This document shows, one piece after another, positions 46,727-57,900 of a DNA stretch of 64,000 bases (position 1 is its first letter; the number at the start of each line of letters is the position of its first letter). The translations under genes and the position numbers were made by a program. The stretch comes from Cinnamomum chago (lineage: Eukaryota; Streptophyta; Magnoliopsida; Laurales; Lauraceae). The notes below the pieces were generated by a model. That model was not told the origin of the DNA. It did no database searches and saw only the letters and a program-made list of their open reading frames with translations. The stretch is from NCBI GenBank assembly GCA_038049695.1, contig CP142461.1, forward strand, positions 39,543,501 through 39,607,500. The letters are read 5' to 3'.

Positions 46727-47867
46727 ATGAGCATGTTATATACTTTTACATTTGGAGAAACTCCTCTATCAGCCATATCTTCAAGGAGGATCTCAGCCTC
46801 AACAACTTTACCATTCTTGCACAAACCATTTATAAGAAAGCCATAGCTCACAACATTGGGATGAACCCCCTTCTCTTTCATTTCTTGAAGAATTTGAAAA
46901 CACCGATCAAACTGAAAAACAAGGGCATGCCCATCAATTAGAGTGTTATAAACTGAAAAACACGGGCATGCCCATCAATTAGGGTGATATAAGTCTGCGC
47001 ATTGAGCGCCACCCCACTCTCTAATTCCATCTCCCTCACCACTGCTTCTGCCTCGGCTGTCTTACGCACCTTGCAGAACCCACTTATGATTGAATTGTAA
47101 GTTATGCAGCTAGCCTTTACACCATTGATTTCCATTAGTTTAACCATTTCGAGGGCACTACTCATGTCCCCTATACGACAGTATCCATCGATGATTGTAT
47201 TATATATCACAACCGTCGGAACCAGAAGCTTTGTCTCCATTAACTTCTTTAAAACCCCTTTCACGACAAAGCCCATTCAACAGAAGACTACGAGCATAAT
47301 CTCCAGTCTAAATTCCCTTCTCCATAGTCTCCTCAAAAAATCCAACCAAGGCATCTGAATCGCCTAATCTCGAATACCCATCAAACAAAATGCTACAGGT
47401 GTACCTATCCGGAGCCAATCCTCGCTCCTTTATCTCTTCCAAAAACAGCTTTTGCCTTTTCTACACGTCCCGCCCGACAAAGTCCCCCTAATCTCTGTAT
47501 TATACGTCACAAGATTGGGCTTCACCCGCCTCCTGGATCTACTCCTTTATGCTAAAAGCACCCTCCAAGTCCCCAGCCTTACAAATCCCATCGATCATCG
47601 TATTGTAAGCAACCCGATTCTGAGAAACCCATCTCTCAAGCATTTAATCAAACAACTTTCGCGCATCATCCAATCGCCTCTCTTTACAAAACCCAAACAT
47701 CAAAACGTTGTAAGTGAATGAATTCGGCTTCAGTTGGTTCCCCTCCATGGAATTCTTCAACCCGATCACCATCTCCAAGTCACCCAACTTCATAGCTGAC
47801 TAAATCGCCCTGTTGTAAGTGGATTTATCCAAAGAGACAACGCCCCAGTTTTGAGTTCCTAAGAAGA

Positions 47868-50249
47868 TGTTAGATCCCGACCCAAACTAATTCGATTAGT
47901 GTGCGATTAGTATGTGTTTAGTCCTAAGTGGTTTTAGTTTTCGTTGGATTAGAAATAATTAGTTTCAGTCTTGGACATAGCTTTGGAAATTTTGAGAACG
48001 TTTAGTATTAGTCAGACATGCTCAAGAAGGCCTGAGTGCACATGTAAGCTTGAGAGGATCGTATCGGTTTCCGTTTTTAATTATGATTTTAATTTCATTT
48101 GAATGATTTTACTATGTGTTACAACTTTCGTTTTCAGCCCATTCATGTTTGAAGCCCAAAAACCCAAGTTCTAACCCAAAAAGGGTAAAGTTGTCTTTTA
48201 TACACAAATCTGGACACAAATTTCGAGATCTCAAAACCATGTCAAAAATATAGTTTTTAGAAACTAGATATTTTGAGGATCATTTTATCCTTCTTCATCG
48301 AGTTCATTCGAGGCCCGCAAGATCATGTTTTCATTTATGCAAGATTTGGCCATTAGGCCCCATTTGCTAAGGTACTCAAATAAACTCGACGAAGAAGGAT
48401 AAAATGATCCTTGGATGGAAAATTTGGGGATTTTATTTTAGATTGGAGAATGGGGATGTAATGTCTCAATATGTGTTATGAAATGTGTGTTTTATCCCTT
48501 GGAGAGGATGTAGGCTCAGGGAAGTGCAGGTTGAATGAGAAACAAGAAGAAGGGAAAAAGAAAATGTGATCTGAATTGAAATGCACTTCCTGTGCAACTT
48601 CGGTTAGCCACTGGTCAGCTGGCGGCTAGCCGAAATCCCCATTTCGACTAACCGCGAGCTGACTGAGCTCGGCGGTTCCTTTTTCAGAAGCTGGCATGTG
48701 TATCAGGGTTCAGCGGTCTGCCCTACGGTCAGCTTACGGCTAGCCGCCAGGTCCCATTTCAGCTAACCACAAGCTAACTGAAGTCAGTTTGGTTTCTTTT
48801 CCAGAGAGCTCCGTTTGGACCTGGGTTTCCAACAGTCAGCCTGTCGGTCAGCTGGCGGCTAGCTGCCAGATCCTAGTTCGGCTAGTCGACATCTGACCGC
48901 GAGCTGACCGAATTTGACACCATTGCCCATTTTGAAGAATATTTGTAAGAATGAAAACTAGAACACGTTAAGTGACCTTTAGCCTGATATTGTGAACTCG
49001 AAACCTGAGATGTCTTAAACTTCGGGGGCACCGATTCTCTTTTAATTCCAACATTTGGGCTTCGTCTACACTAAGATCAATCAAAGGTCTTTACATGTGC
49101 ATGATAGGCTTTGTGTTCGTACTTTAGTTTTTGATACAATGAATATCATTGTGTGTTCGTTTTGAAGTTTAAGTATAAGCTCGTTTTGAAGATTTGTTTC
49201 AAGAAAAAGGGGTCACTTCCTAAGCATGTTATGCATATTAATTATGCCTTTTGCTAGTTATGTTTATCGTGTTTTGATAAGTGATTTTCCCCTTTTATCT
49301 CAACATGCTTAGACAGTGTTTCGTGTGTTTTGTGCATTCATGAATTTAAGTGAACACCACTGAGCTTGGACTGCCCTTTCAGTTTGATCCACTGTCTTAA
49401 GGTCCTTAAACATGTGGACTATCTGCAGACTGGTCGTGTATTTTATTACACATCGTGCGTGTCTGGTTCCGCGGCCGGAATCCCCGTATATATGGGTATC
49501 ATGTCGTGATTATATTATGTATATCGTGTTTGTCGTGCGTGCTTGCTCTTTTCATTATAAATGATAGAGAAAGGATGCGCTCGTTGTGGAATGTAACTAT
49601 TCATGATATTATAAGTATTCATGTTAGTTTTGCTCGTATTTTGAAATGTACCTTAGTCATGTAACTGTTTACAATTTAGCAAAACGTCTTTATATGTTTC
49701 CTTAAACATTTACTACTTATATGCTCATGCCTAAATTGATTACCTGCCAAACCATTGTGTTTGACCATTGTATGTTGGTGCCCAGGTGCAGGTGATGTTG
49801 CCTTTGAGATGGAGCGTCCGGAGGAGGCTCTTGACCCACCCCCAGTCAGAGAGTGGCAACCCAACGATGTCAACTAGATGTCGGGCGAGTTCTTGAGTTT
49901 CGTTACATTTTATCATTGGGTTCTTTTATTTTTTTGAGAATTGTATTGGCTTTTGTTGGCCTCTTATGGGATGTAACTAAACTTAACTTACTTTTGTGTT
50001 AGTCTCATAACTTGAATTATGATGGGAATGCCATGTTAACTCCTTTCTTTTGATACTATGTCTTGATATTATTTGTCATAGCACTTAAAAAATTTTGGTG
50101 CTGATCTTGATGTGATTTGCTACACGCTTCCGCAAACTTGATTATGTGAGACAGATTCCGCATGTCTCGGGAATCCTCACCGCGGGAACCTGTGGAAAAA
50201 CAAACAAAACAATCGTCGCGGGCCCGAGGTTCGTTCCATGGTCGCGACA
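47868..50249 (+). mobile_element. solo LTR (2382 bp) inside the PPR gene, TSD GAAGA
   Basis: Begins TGTTAGATCCCGACCC and ends CATGGTCGCGACA, with GAAGA at 47863-47867 and 50250-50254. Excision restores the PPR reading frame exactly, which proves the borders. The length and the end ...CGCGACA resemble Tekay/Del chromovirus LTRs (inference). It contains three ~117-bp GC-rich repeats at 48595-48915. Confidence 0.93.
48595..48915. repeat. three ~117-bp GC-rich repeats in the solo LTR
   Basis: Each unit contains a 'GGTCAGCTGGCGGCTAGC' core, followed by a diverged inverted copy such as 'GGCTAGTCG' or 'GCGAGCTGACCG'. They form small palindromes (GCTAGC, CAGCTG) within otherwise AT-rich LTR sequence. 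Confidence 0.8.
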
Positions 50250-50789
50250 GAAGAGGTCGAGGGCGTCTTTGTATTCCCTTTGGGAGACAAGGGTCTCAAG
50301 CAGTCGATTGAGAAAGAGTGAGGGGCTAATACCAACGTCTCTCATCTTGTGAAGGATTTTGATTGCTTGGACGGGTCTGTTGAGGTCGATGTAGGAAGAA
50401 AGAATGAGACGTGGGGCATTTGAAGAGACGTTGAAGAGGGTTTTGTAGACATGGGAAGGAAAAGAGAGGAAGGTTCAAAGGAGGTTTTGGGCGGATTCCA
50501 ATCAAATCTTTTGGAGGAAGATTTGGAGCTGCCTCACCTGATCGAAGTCTTCGGTCACACGACCCTGTTCTTCTTCTTTTGCTGCTGTTGGTTGTGGTTC
50601 TTGTTTTTATGTGGGAGATGGAGGGAGGTCTGAGGGTTGGGAGGTGAGAAGTCTGTTGAGGAGGGGAGGGATTGGAAGAGGGATTTTGAACTTGTTGAGA
50701 GCATTTTGGGGATGTCGAACATCTTGGAAGAGAGTGGAGGAAATAGAGGGCCCGTTTGGCATGTTCTCAACATGTTCGATCGGTGCCAA

Positions 50790-51194
50790 TGGGAAGGGTA
50801 TCTTCTCGTGTTTCTGCTGATTTGGGTGAACCGAGAGTTTTTTTTTTTTTTAAGGGTTTTGTTGATATCAACGAAGCGGCATCAAAGGAAATGAAAGTAG
50901 GATTTTAGGCAGGATGCCCTCTACCAATATTATAAAAATTTGGAGCCCTGAATTGTGGTTATCCTATTTAGTGGGATTTTTTTTGTCAACCCCACTTATT
51001 TTAATAAACAAAAGTGCCATTGTTATTAACCCCTATATAGTGGCCAGGTCTACCGTAGGGAACCCAGAAAGCTTTGTTTCACCAATGAGACATTTCCATG
51101 TAAGTCAAGATCCGAGTATCCAACAAAGCTTACTATACCACCCTCGTCTTCGATCATCATGTGATAAGTTTAATACAACTGTTTTTTACATGAA
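50790..51194. other. upstream flank of the PPR pseudogene
   Basis: No gene is recognised. Includes an 11-12 base T run near 50840. The frame at 50914-51378 has no domain and its second half lies in the fold-back arm. Confidence 0.4.
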
Positions 51195-52335
51195 CTACAA
51201 CAAGGGGCCGTCTTCAGTACAGCGATGCTGCAGCATAGCCAGTTATACCCAATCGACAGACGCCATGTATGTGGGGAATTCCAAACTACATTTACATCGT
51301 TTCAAAACTACGTTTGAGATAATGAATGCATCTTTTTTTCCTTTTTGCCCTTCCATGTTTCAACTAAAAAGTCTCTAATGTCTCTTAAATCGCACTCTAA
51401 AAACTAGCCCACCTCAATGTTTTCCCAACATAAATATAGAAATGGGACCCACCTCTCTAAGGAGAGAACCCCCTCTAATAGCAACTTTCAAATTAAGAAA
51501 TTGCTCATGTAATTCTAGCATCTTGACCTAAAGTGGGTTCCACCTTCAAATTGATCATTTACAAATTTAATTAAAATTAGAAAATAAAAAAGGAAATTGA
51601 ATTGCATCAAATAATATGGCTCTTATGGCTGGTATAACTCTTTACTTGAAAAGGTATTTGGCTAGCTAACTCCCAAATACACATCCAAACTTATAAGAAA
51701 AAATACACACCAGACTTTAGTAGTGCATTGGCATTGAAGTGCAATGGAATTAAAAAAAAAAAAAATACTCACTCAAACTTGTGTAGTGCATCAACATTGA
51801 GGTGCAATGGAATTTAGGATAGAGCGTTGGCTAAATACTATTTCAATTGAAGAGTTGTATCATCCATAAGAGCCATATCATTTCATGCGATTCGGCTTCT
51901 TATTTATTTTTATTTTTTTATATTTTAATCAAATTTATAAATGATCATTTTAAAGGTGGGCCCCACTTCAATTTAAGGTGCTAGAATTATGTAAGAAACA
52001 TGTTAATTTGAAAGTCGGTATTAAAGAGGTGAGTAATTGGGAGAGCTTCTATGAGCATGAGAGAGGTGTGTTTCATTTTTATATTTATATGGGAAAACAC
52101 TAAGGAGGGGACCAAAACATTTTGCCTATCTTTTCAACAGAGGGACTTTTTAATTGAAATTTGGAAGGGCCAAAACGTTAAAGAGATACATTCACTACTT
52201 CCAAGGGTGTTTTGAAATGATTTAAATGCGGTTTGAAATTTCCTACATACGTGATACCTATCCATTGCATATACGTCAACACTGCAGCGTAGTATGCTCT
52301 AGCATTGTTGTACCGAAGACAAGCCCCAACAGAAC
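51195..52335. mobile_element. long fold-back element, ~480-bp arms
   Basis: The sequence 51195-51680 reappears in reverse complement at about 51815-52335. Shared landmarks are 'CTTCAGTACA' / 'CTTCGGTACA', 'CATAAATATAGAAATG' / 'TATAAATATAAAAATGA', 'ATTCTAGCA' and 'ATATGGCTCTTATGG'. The arms are diverged, with many substitutions and small indels. The loop (about 51680-51815) holds two direct copies of a 'TGCATTGGCATTGAAGTGCA'-type unit. I see no TSD or transposase. It is a candidate non-autonomous fold-back DNA element. Confidence 0.75.
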
Positions 52336-52684
52336 AGAAGGTTCTATTACATAGAAAAAGAAAAATGAAGGAGCTATTGGTAGAAGGGATAGACAAATTG
52401 ACGAGAGCAGTCGGATCGATTCAGTTATGGGTCATCTTTCTTTAAAATAATAAATGCACTAACTCCGTGTTTGAAATCAGACTCTGCCTCAAGATAAAAT
52501 AAAATAGTCCTAGATCCTCTATTTATTAGACTGCAGGTCGCCTATCATACCCACCTTGAACATCAATTAGTCACACTCAAAAAACTTTAAAGAAAGTCTA
52601 ATGGGTTACCCCATTACATGTGCTTTAACATGGATAGATTTATTGCGTCAAGAGCAGTGATAGATCAGCCTTAATTTTCTTGTA
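52336..52684. other. intergenic, no gene
   Basis: AT-rich, no supported reading frame and no known repeat recognised. Confidence 0.4.
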
Positions 52685-53023
52685 GGGGAAGCAAGCAGTT
52701 TCTTACCAGTAATATTTTCGATTCATTGACTTTTTACTAATAATTGAAAAACATAAAATTTAATTTTCCTTATATTTTCTAATACAATCTAAAGAACATT
52801 CTAAATTTGAAAACATCTCATCAATTTTAAATACATAATTTTCCAAAGCTTCGGAAAAGCAGTTAAAATAGTGGGTTCGCCGTGATGAAAACTGCTCAAA
52901 ATTATCATTTTCTGCTTGTTTTAGTATTAATTAAGTGTTGTATCTCACTTTGATCAAAGTAGGGCCTATGTCAGACGAATCACATGTAAACAAATTAAAG
53001 GCTCTACAACTGCTTGCTTCCCC
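52685..53023. mobile_element. MITE candidate, 16-bp perfect TIRs, TA duplication
   Basis: GGGGAAGCAAGCAGTT at 52685-52700 is matched exactly in reverse complement at 53008-53023. TA flanks both ends. The 339-bp, AT-rich interior codes for nothing. A TA duplication suggests mobilisation by a Tc1/mariner-type transposase, though the TIR sequence is not the typical Stowaway one. Confidence 0.65.
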
Positions 53024-53513
53024 TATATATTTCCCAGCCAATTAATTCATTTGAATAAGAATTGGTAATTTTTATCCATTCCATATGGGTGCCGCCGCAG
53101 TACCAATTGAGTTACCAGTAATTGAGAAACCATGTAAGCTAGGCCCACATAAGCCGGCCAGCAATATCTCAATCTCTAAATAGACCTAAATAGGACTTAA
53201 AAAAAAACAAATTCCATCTCCTTTGGAAAATGCCAATGAGAGGCTTTGCTCTTTGGAATGGACAGTTGAAACTGAGGTTTCCATTTTTACATAGTTCCTA
53301 TTATGGCCTTGCATCGTATGGCTAACCATGGAGATAGTTTTAGGTTTTGTTTGGCAAGTTTTATCTATGTGAAATAGATTTGCATTAAATAGATCTGTTT
53401 GAAATTGCCTCATTTGAAATATTTGTTTTAAAAATATTACATTGGGTCACACAAAAAAATTGATGGAAATAGATCTTTTTAAAGCAATGGTTATGGTTGA
53501 GAGGTTTTTTTTT
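53024..53513. other. intergenic, no gene
   Basis: No supported gene. A 'TTAGGTTTTGTTTGGC' word at about 53340-53357 may be the left end of a decayed DNA element whose right end, in reverse complement, is near 56524. Confidence 0.35.
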
Positions 53514-53800
53514 ATAAATATCTCGAGACCCATAAAGAGTCAAACACTGAGATTTGACGCCATCGCCGTGTTTAGTCTTATAAAGAGAATTATCGATTTG
53601 GATCTTGCATTTGGGGCCCATGGATTTTTTAAAAATAGATAAAATTATCTAGGGCTTTTTTTTTCCAATATCTCACAATCCATGATGATCCAACGGCTAG
53701 GATTTGGACCCATAGTCGTGCCTAATCTTCCTAATATATCCAATGGTTTGGATCATGATTTATGGTCCCAAAATTTTTTAAAAAATATATATAAAAACTG
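53514..53800 (+). repeat. two ~125-bp degenerate repeats; a third at 56163-56285
   Basis: Copies at 53514-53640 and 53668-53800 share the pattern 'ATATCTC', 'CCATGATGATCCAACGG', 'ATTTGGACCCATAGTCG', 'GGTTTGGATCATGATTTA' and 'GGTCCCAAAA'. A third copy lies beyond the solo LTR. Before that insertion the three formed a short, loosely spaced array. Confidence 0.7.
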
Positions 53801-53858
53801 AACTGCTTGTGGACCCTTTCAAAACCCAGTTAGTCATGCATACTACATCAACGGCCAA

Positions 53859-55974
53859 TGATAAGTCCACAATATCACATATTTAATTAATTAATTCATA
53901 TAAATTTATGGATTTAATTAAAATAAAATACATTGAATTCATAAATTTTCACAAAATCATGCAATTAGACTCTGTTGGTTAAATCTAAGTAAAATTCTCA
54001 TAAAAATGCATGTCTTGGTGAAATTATCAAATTCTACATTTTTGGCCCCCATGCATGACATCAATCCTTCTAATAAAAATTATTGTTCCTAAATTAGTTT
54101 TAATTTTTTTGTAGAAATTCAAAAATCATGGCCCGCAAGAAGAGAAAAATTTTTCAGAAGACCCACATTGGGTGAAAATCCTAAGGTATGGGCAGCCATG
54201 GTGGGACCCAATTGAGAAGAAAAAAAGTTCAGAATTTCATTCCAAGTGATGAGAAGATCCCTTGCAAAATTCAAATTCAAATTCAAAGAAAAAGGAGGAA
54301 AGAAATAAAGAATTAAAAAGGAAATAAAGAAAAACCACATGCCAACATGGGACGTCCAAGTCATGTCAATCCAAGGTGTTACACACCCCTAGACGGACCC
54401 CACATCCATCCAAGTTTGCAACTTAATAAAGTTTGAGAATTCTAAAGATATTTTCAAAGCTAAGATGTGGGCCCAAGTGTGGATATTTGCAAGATATGCA
54501 GAGTCCTAAATATGGAAGGTGGGTGCACTAAAAAGTTTCAAGTTTCAAAAAGACCCTACAAGGAGTCCAAGATCCTATTATCAAGGTTACCAAATGCCAC
54601 AAAGTTGCATCTCAATAACAAATTTTTGAAAGATTTGAAAATTTTCAAATCTTTAAATGATGGCAGGAGTGCATGGACGTTAACTCTATATCTATTATGG
54701 ATTATGGACGTGAATCTCTCTTCCTCCCCATTTTTACTCTCTTTGTTCTATCCCATTAACTCTTTTCTAATAATTCTCTCTCATTCCCCCTCTCCCATCT
54801 CTCCACTCTCTCTCACGTGAATCTCCCTCCCCACCCTAATTTTTCTCTATTTATTTCTCTCTTCTTTCCATTCTATCTCTCTCACCCTCATCTCTCCCTC
54901 ACGTCCTTTTCCTTTTCCAATTCTTTAATTACCTCACATCCAATCTCTTTTCTCTCTCCCATTAACTACTTTTCATCTCTCATTCTTTCTCTCCATCTTC
55001 TACATCTCTCACTCACCTATTATATGAGGCCAAAGGAAAAAAAATGATGTGTGAAGGAAGAAGAAGAAGAAGGATGGAGGCGTAGATTTGCTACTTGTAA
55101 TTTAAGGAGAAAGGTTGTAACACAACACCAAAAACAGGAAATTGGAACGGAAAAGCGTTCCCAATCCTTGCGTTCCTAATCCGTTAAACCGTTCCAAAAA
55201 CAGGAAATTGGAACGCTTTAACGGATTAGGAACGGTTGGTACCAAATTGGAACGGAAATTGGAACGCTTTTGGAACGGTTTAACGGATTAGGAACGGAAG
55301 GATTAGGAACGCTTTTCCGTTCCAATTTCCTGTTTTTGGTGTTGTGAAGTTGATTTATTTTAATTGATTCTATGGGTGAGCAATTTTAATTCAAAATTTG
55401 ATTTTCAATTTATTAATCTATTTTCTTTATTTATGTCCTTTTGATGTCTTATTTTTTAATGATATATTGCATGCTTAAAGGCCGCTAAATACTGAAAACA
55501 ATCAAAGGAGACTAGAGTCTTTTAGAAATTTCTCAAATATTAATAAATCAGATTTTTCAAATTTTGGGACCTTAATGAAATCGCCCATATTTTCAGTATT
55601 TAGAAAACAACTAAACCCTGACCCTTAGATTGCAATGCTCCCATTTAAATCTTGAATTTTAATTTAATTATTTCTAAATTTTAAACATTTCCAATTGGTT
55701 TTCTGATTATTTTTATAGCGGACGCAATTTTTAGTATAGTTAGACTAGGTTTCTAGTTTAGGATTTTTCTTTAAATCGGGTTGTAATTAATTTTATTCAG
55801 ATCTGTAATTAATTTTTAATTAAAGTAGGATTTGTGAGTTTTATAGATTTTTGATAGGCTAGCACTAGTTTCCCAATAGGACAGGTACATCGCGATCTTT
55901 AGCTCCCTGTGGATTGACCAGGTTTCATCAGTTATTACTACAATCATGACGACCATACACTTGGGGCACGATCA
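53859..55974 (+). mobile_element. solo LTR (~2.1 kb), imperfect TSD, with nested CACTA MITE
   Basis: Starts TGATAAGTCCAC and ends GGGGCACGATCA. The 3' end (CCCTGTGGATTGACC, ATTACTACAATCATGACGAC) is the standard terminal region of plant gypsy LTRs. Flanks GCCAA (53854-53858) and ACCAA (55975-55979) differ at one base. A CACTA-type MITE is inserted at 55121-55346. Collinear blocks with 26442-28930 suggest the same broad family. Confidence 0.75.
55121..55346. mobile_element. CACTA-type hairpin MITE, copy 1
   Basis: Starts CACAACACCAAAAACAGG and ends with its inverse CCTGTTTTTGGTGTTGTG. Nearly the whole 226 bp folds back, with many copies of modules ATTGGAACGG and GGATTAGGAACG in both orientations. 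It is homologous to 63581-63785. The first five bases are CACAA instead of CACTA and no clean 3-bp duplication is seen. It sits inside the solo LTR. Confidence 0.8.
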
Positions 55975-56024
55975 ACCAATAACTTCTTAGTAAGTTTCTC
56001 AAGATCCACTTGAAATCAAAGGTA

Positions 56025-56055
<31 letters not shown>

Positions 56056-56162
56056 GTGTCTCATAGCCATTTTTTGCCTTCCAAGTAGGATCGGCGGTTG
56101 GAATTGTGATAATGGGGCCCATAATGTCCAGAAATTAAGATCCAATAGTCCACTTGTTTTTT

Positions 56163-56285
56163 ACTAATATCTCAAGATTCACGATAGATCAACGGCTGAA
56201 ATTTGGACCTATGGTCGTATTTAACCTTATTAATACTTCCAACGGACTGGATCAGCATTTAGAGTCCCAAAATTTTAAAAACAAT
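56163..56285 (+). repeat. third copy of the ~125-bp degenerate repeat
   Basis: Shares 'ATATCTCAAGATTCACGA', 'GATCAACGGCTGAAATTTGG', 'TGGTCGTATTTAACCTTATT' and 'GTCCCAAAATTTTAAAAA' with the copies at 53514 and 53668. It is separated from them by the solo LTR. Confidence 0.65.
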
Positions 56286-57900
56286 GAAACCCATGGTCAT
56301 AGAATAAAGAACGCCCATATTACTGTAATTGTATTGTCTGTCTGCTTCAGTGATGGTTGTCTATTTCAAATCCCATGTTTTTTTGTGCTATCTCAAATAG
56401 AGGGAATACCTCTTTATGAGTTTTGAATAGGACATTACAAATGTAGTTCCCAATCAATCTAAACCCATTTCCAATCAGTTTTAAGAGAAATAGAGGTAGA
56501 AAGTAGAGACGCCAAACGCCACCTAATAGTATCCTACTCGATGCCTAATTGAAAGGGTAAATTAGCAAGAGATCCCTGAGTATTGTATTATAAAGTCTCT
56601 AATACATTATTGTTTAAGGCCTAGAGTCCCTTGCGCATGTGATTAATTTAGGCAATGGTCCCTTAGCATGCCACATCAGAATTTTTTATGACTGATTTTT
56701 CCTTCTAACCGTTTGCATAGGTGTCATGTAATTTAATCTTGGTTTTTATCTCCAACTCATCGTCTTTCCCGAATTATTTTTGAATTTAAATGTAGTAAGA
56801 TGAGTTTTCGAAATTAAATGTAGTAAGATGAGTTAAATGTGAATCACAGAAACATAGATTCAGGAAGCAGCAGACAATTGAAGAAGGTAGGTTTGGCCAT
56901 CACAGTCGACCGGAGTTGCCTAAACTGGAGAAGAAAGAAAGCTCACAAAACCTAGTCGAAGGAGATTCCGCACGCCAAAATCGGAAAAAGGGCATCATCA
57001 GATCTCTCCACTAGCATCGAAAAAGCAGAACCTACCGGAATCCACCATCGTCGTTGGCCTTACCGGAGAAGAAAGGCCAAGGGGCCTAAGGATTTATCTA
57101 AGTTTTTGTGAAATTTATGTGAGTTTTGTGAATTTGATTTTTTGTCAATTTTATCTAAGTTTTTTTTAATTTATCTGAGTTTTTTTTAAAATTTTTCTTT
57201 TGAAATTTATTTTCATTTTTTTAAATTTATTTAAATTTTTTGAAATTCATTTAAATTTTTTGAAATTTATTTGCATCTTTTGAAATTTATCTTTGTTCTT
57301 TTGAAATTTATCTGTGTCTTTTGAGATTTATTTGAAAATCTCATTAATGAGATTTTTATCAATCGTGACCAATTAAGTGGTAGTTAACCATTATTAATTA
57401 CATATCCTACAAATCATGGGATATGATTCATCTTTAAATAAATAAGAACTTTAAAGAAATGATAACTTGGACATTTTAATTCAAATTTGAAAATAAGACT
57501 TACCACACTATGAAAAAAGATTGTGGATCTAATGCAAGAAAGTAAAATGCAAGTTCTGGGACCTATCGCCGAATGCACCTTATTGAAAACACCCAATACA
57601 GCATTGCATTTTGTGAGGCTAATGGGCTCCACTAACAACCCAACACTCTCCATATTGCAAGTCTGGCCTACGTAGGCAAGGAAGTGAGTTGAGATTGTCT
57701 CGTTCGGAAATGCCCGTACTATTTTGCCCAGCACACCCCACTACCATTTTAATTGGCACCAAACCCAATTTAACCACCATCTCACTTGTATGGCCTTGTT
57801 CGATTTATATATATGAAAGAGGCTGTTTCCAATTGAGAAATCAGCCTCAATTTATTCAATTGATTTTGACCAACCATTTTTTTTCGTCTCCTCCACTTAA
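56286..57900. other. intergenic; AT-rich minisatellite at 57178-57330
   Basis: No gene supported. 'CCAAACGCCACCTAA' near 56510-56524 resembles a DNA-transposon terminus. 56880-57080 is GC-richer and gene-like in composition but broken in all frames. 57178-57330 is a ~20-22 bp minisatellite of the form TTTTTGAAATTTATTT. The 106-residue minus frame at 57414-57734 shows no domain. Confidence 0.45.

Larger units (their letters stand above)
46727..50789 (-). pseudogene. P-class PPR gene, interrupted and truncated
   Basis: Minus-strand reading starts near 50789 (MAPIEHVENMPN). It has stops near 50610 and 50500, then a clean stretch (MRDVGISPSLFLNRLLETLV) to 50250. Removing the LTR at 47868-50249 and one GAAGA joins REYKDALDLF to LGTQNWGVVSLDKSTYNRAI in frame. 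PPR motifs follow: NSFTYNVLMFGFCKERRLDD, VAYNTMIDGICKAGDLEGA, IYNTIIDGYCRIGDMSSALE and CITYNSIISGFCKVRKTAEA. Further stops occur within them. A 41-bp tandem duplication lies near 46910-46990. The gene ends abruptly at VYNMLI against the Tat LTR. PPR proteins bind organellar RNA; this copy cannot encode one. Confidence 0.85.

Noticed and set aside
37737-46731. TSD for the Tat element
   Set aside because: TGCTG and ATGAG do not match and flanking contents differ, so none is claimed.
50914-51378. 154-residue plus-strand frame
   Set aside because: No domain, and its second half belongs to the inverted-repeat arm of the fold-back element.
57414-57734. 106-residue minus-strand frame
   Set aside because: No recognisable motif, intergenic composition, no splice or neighbour support.
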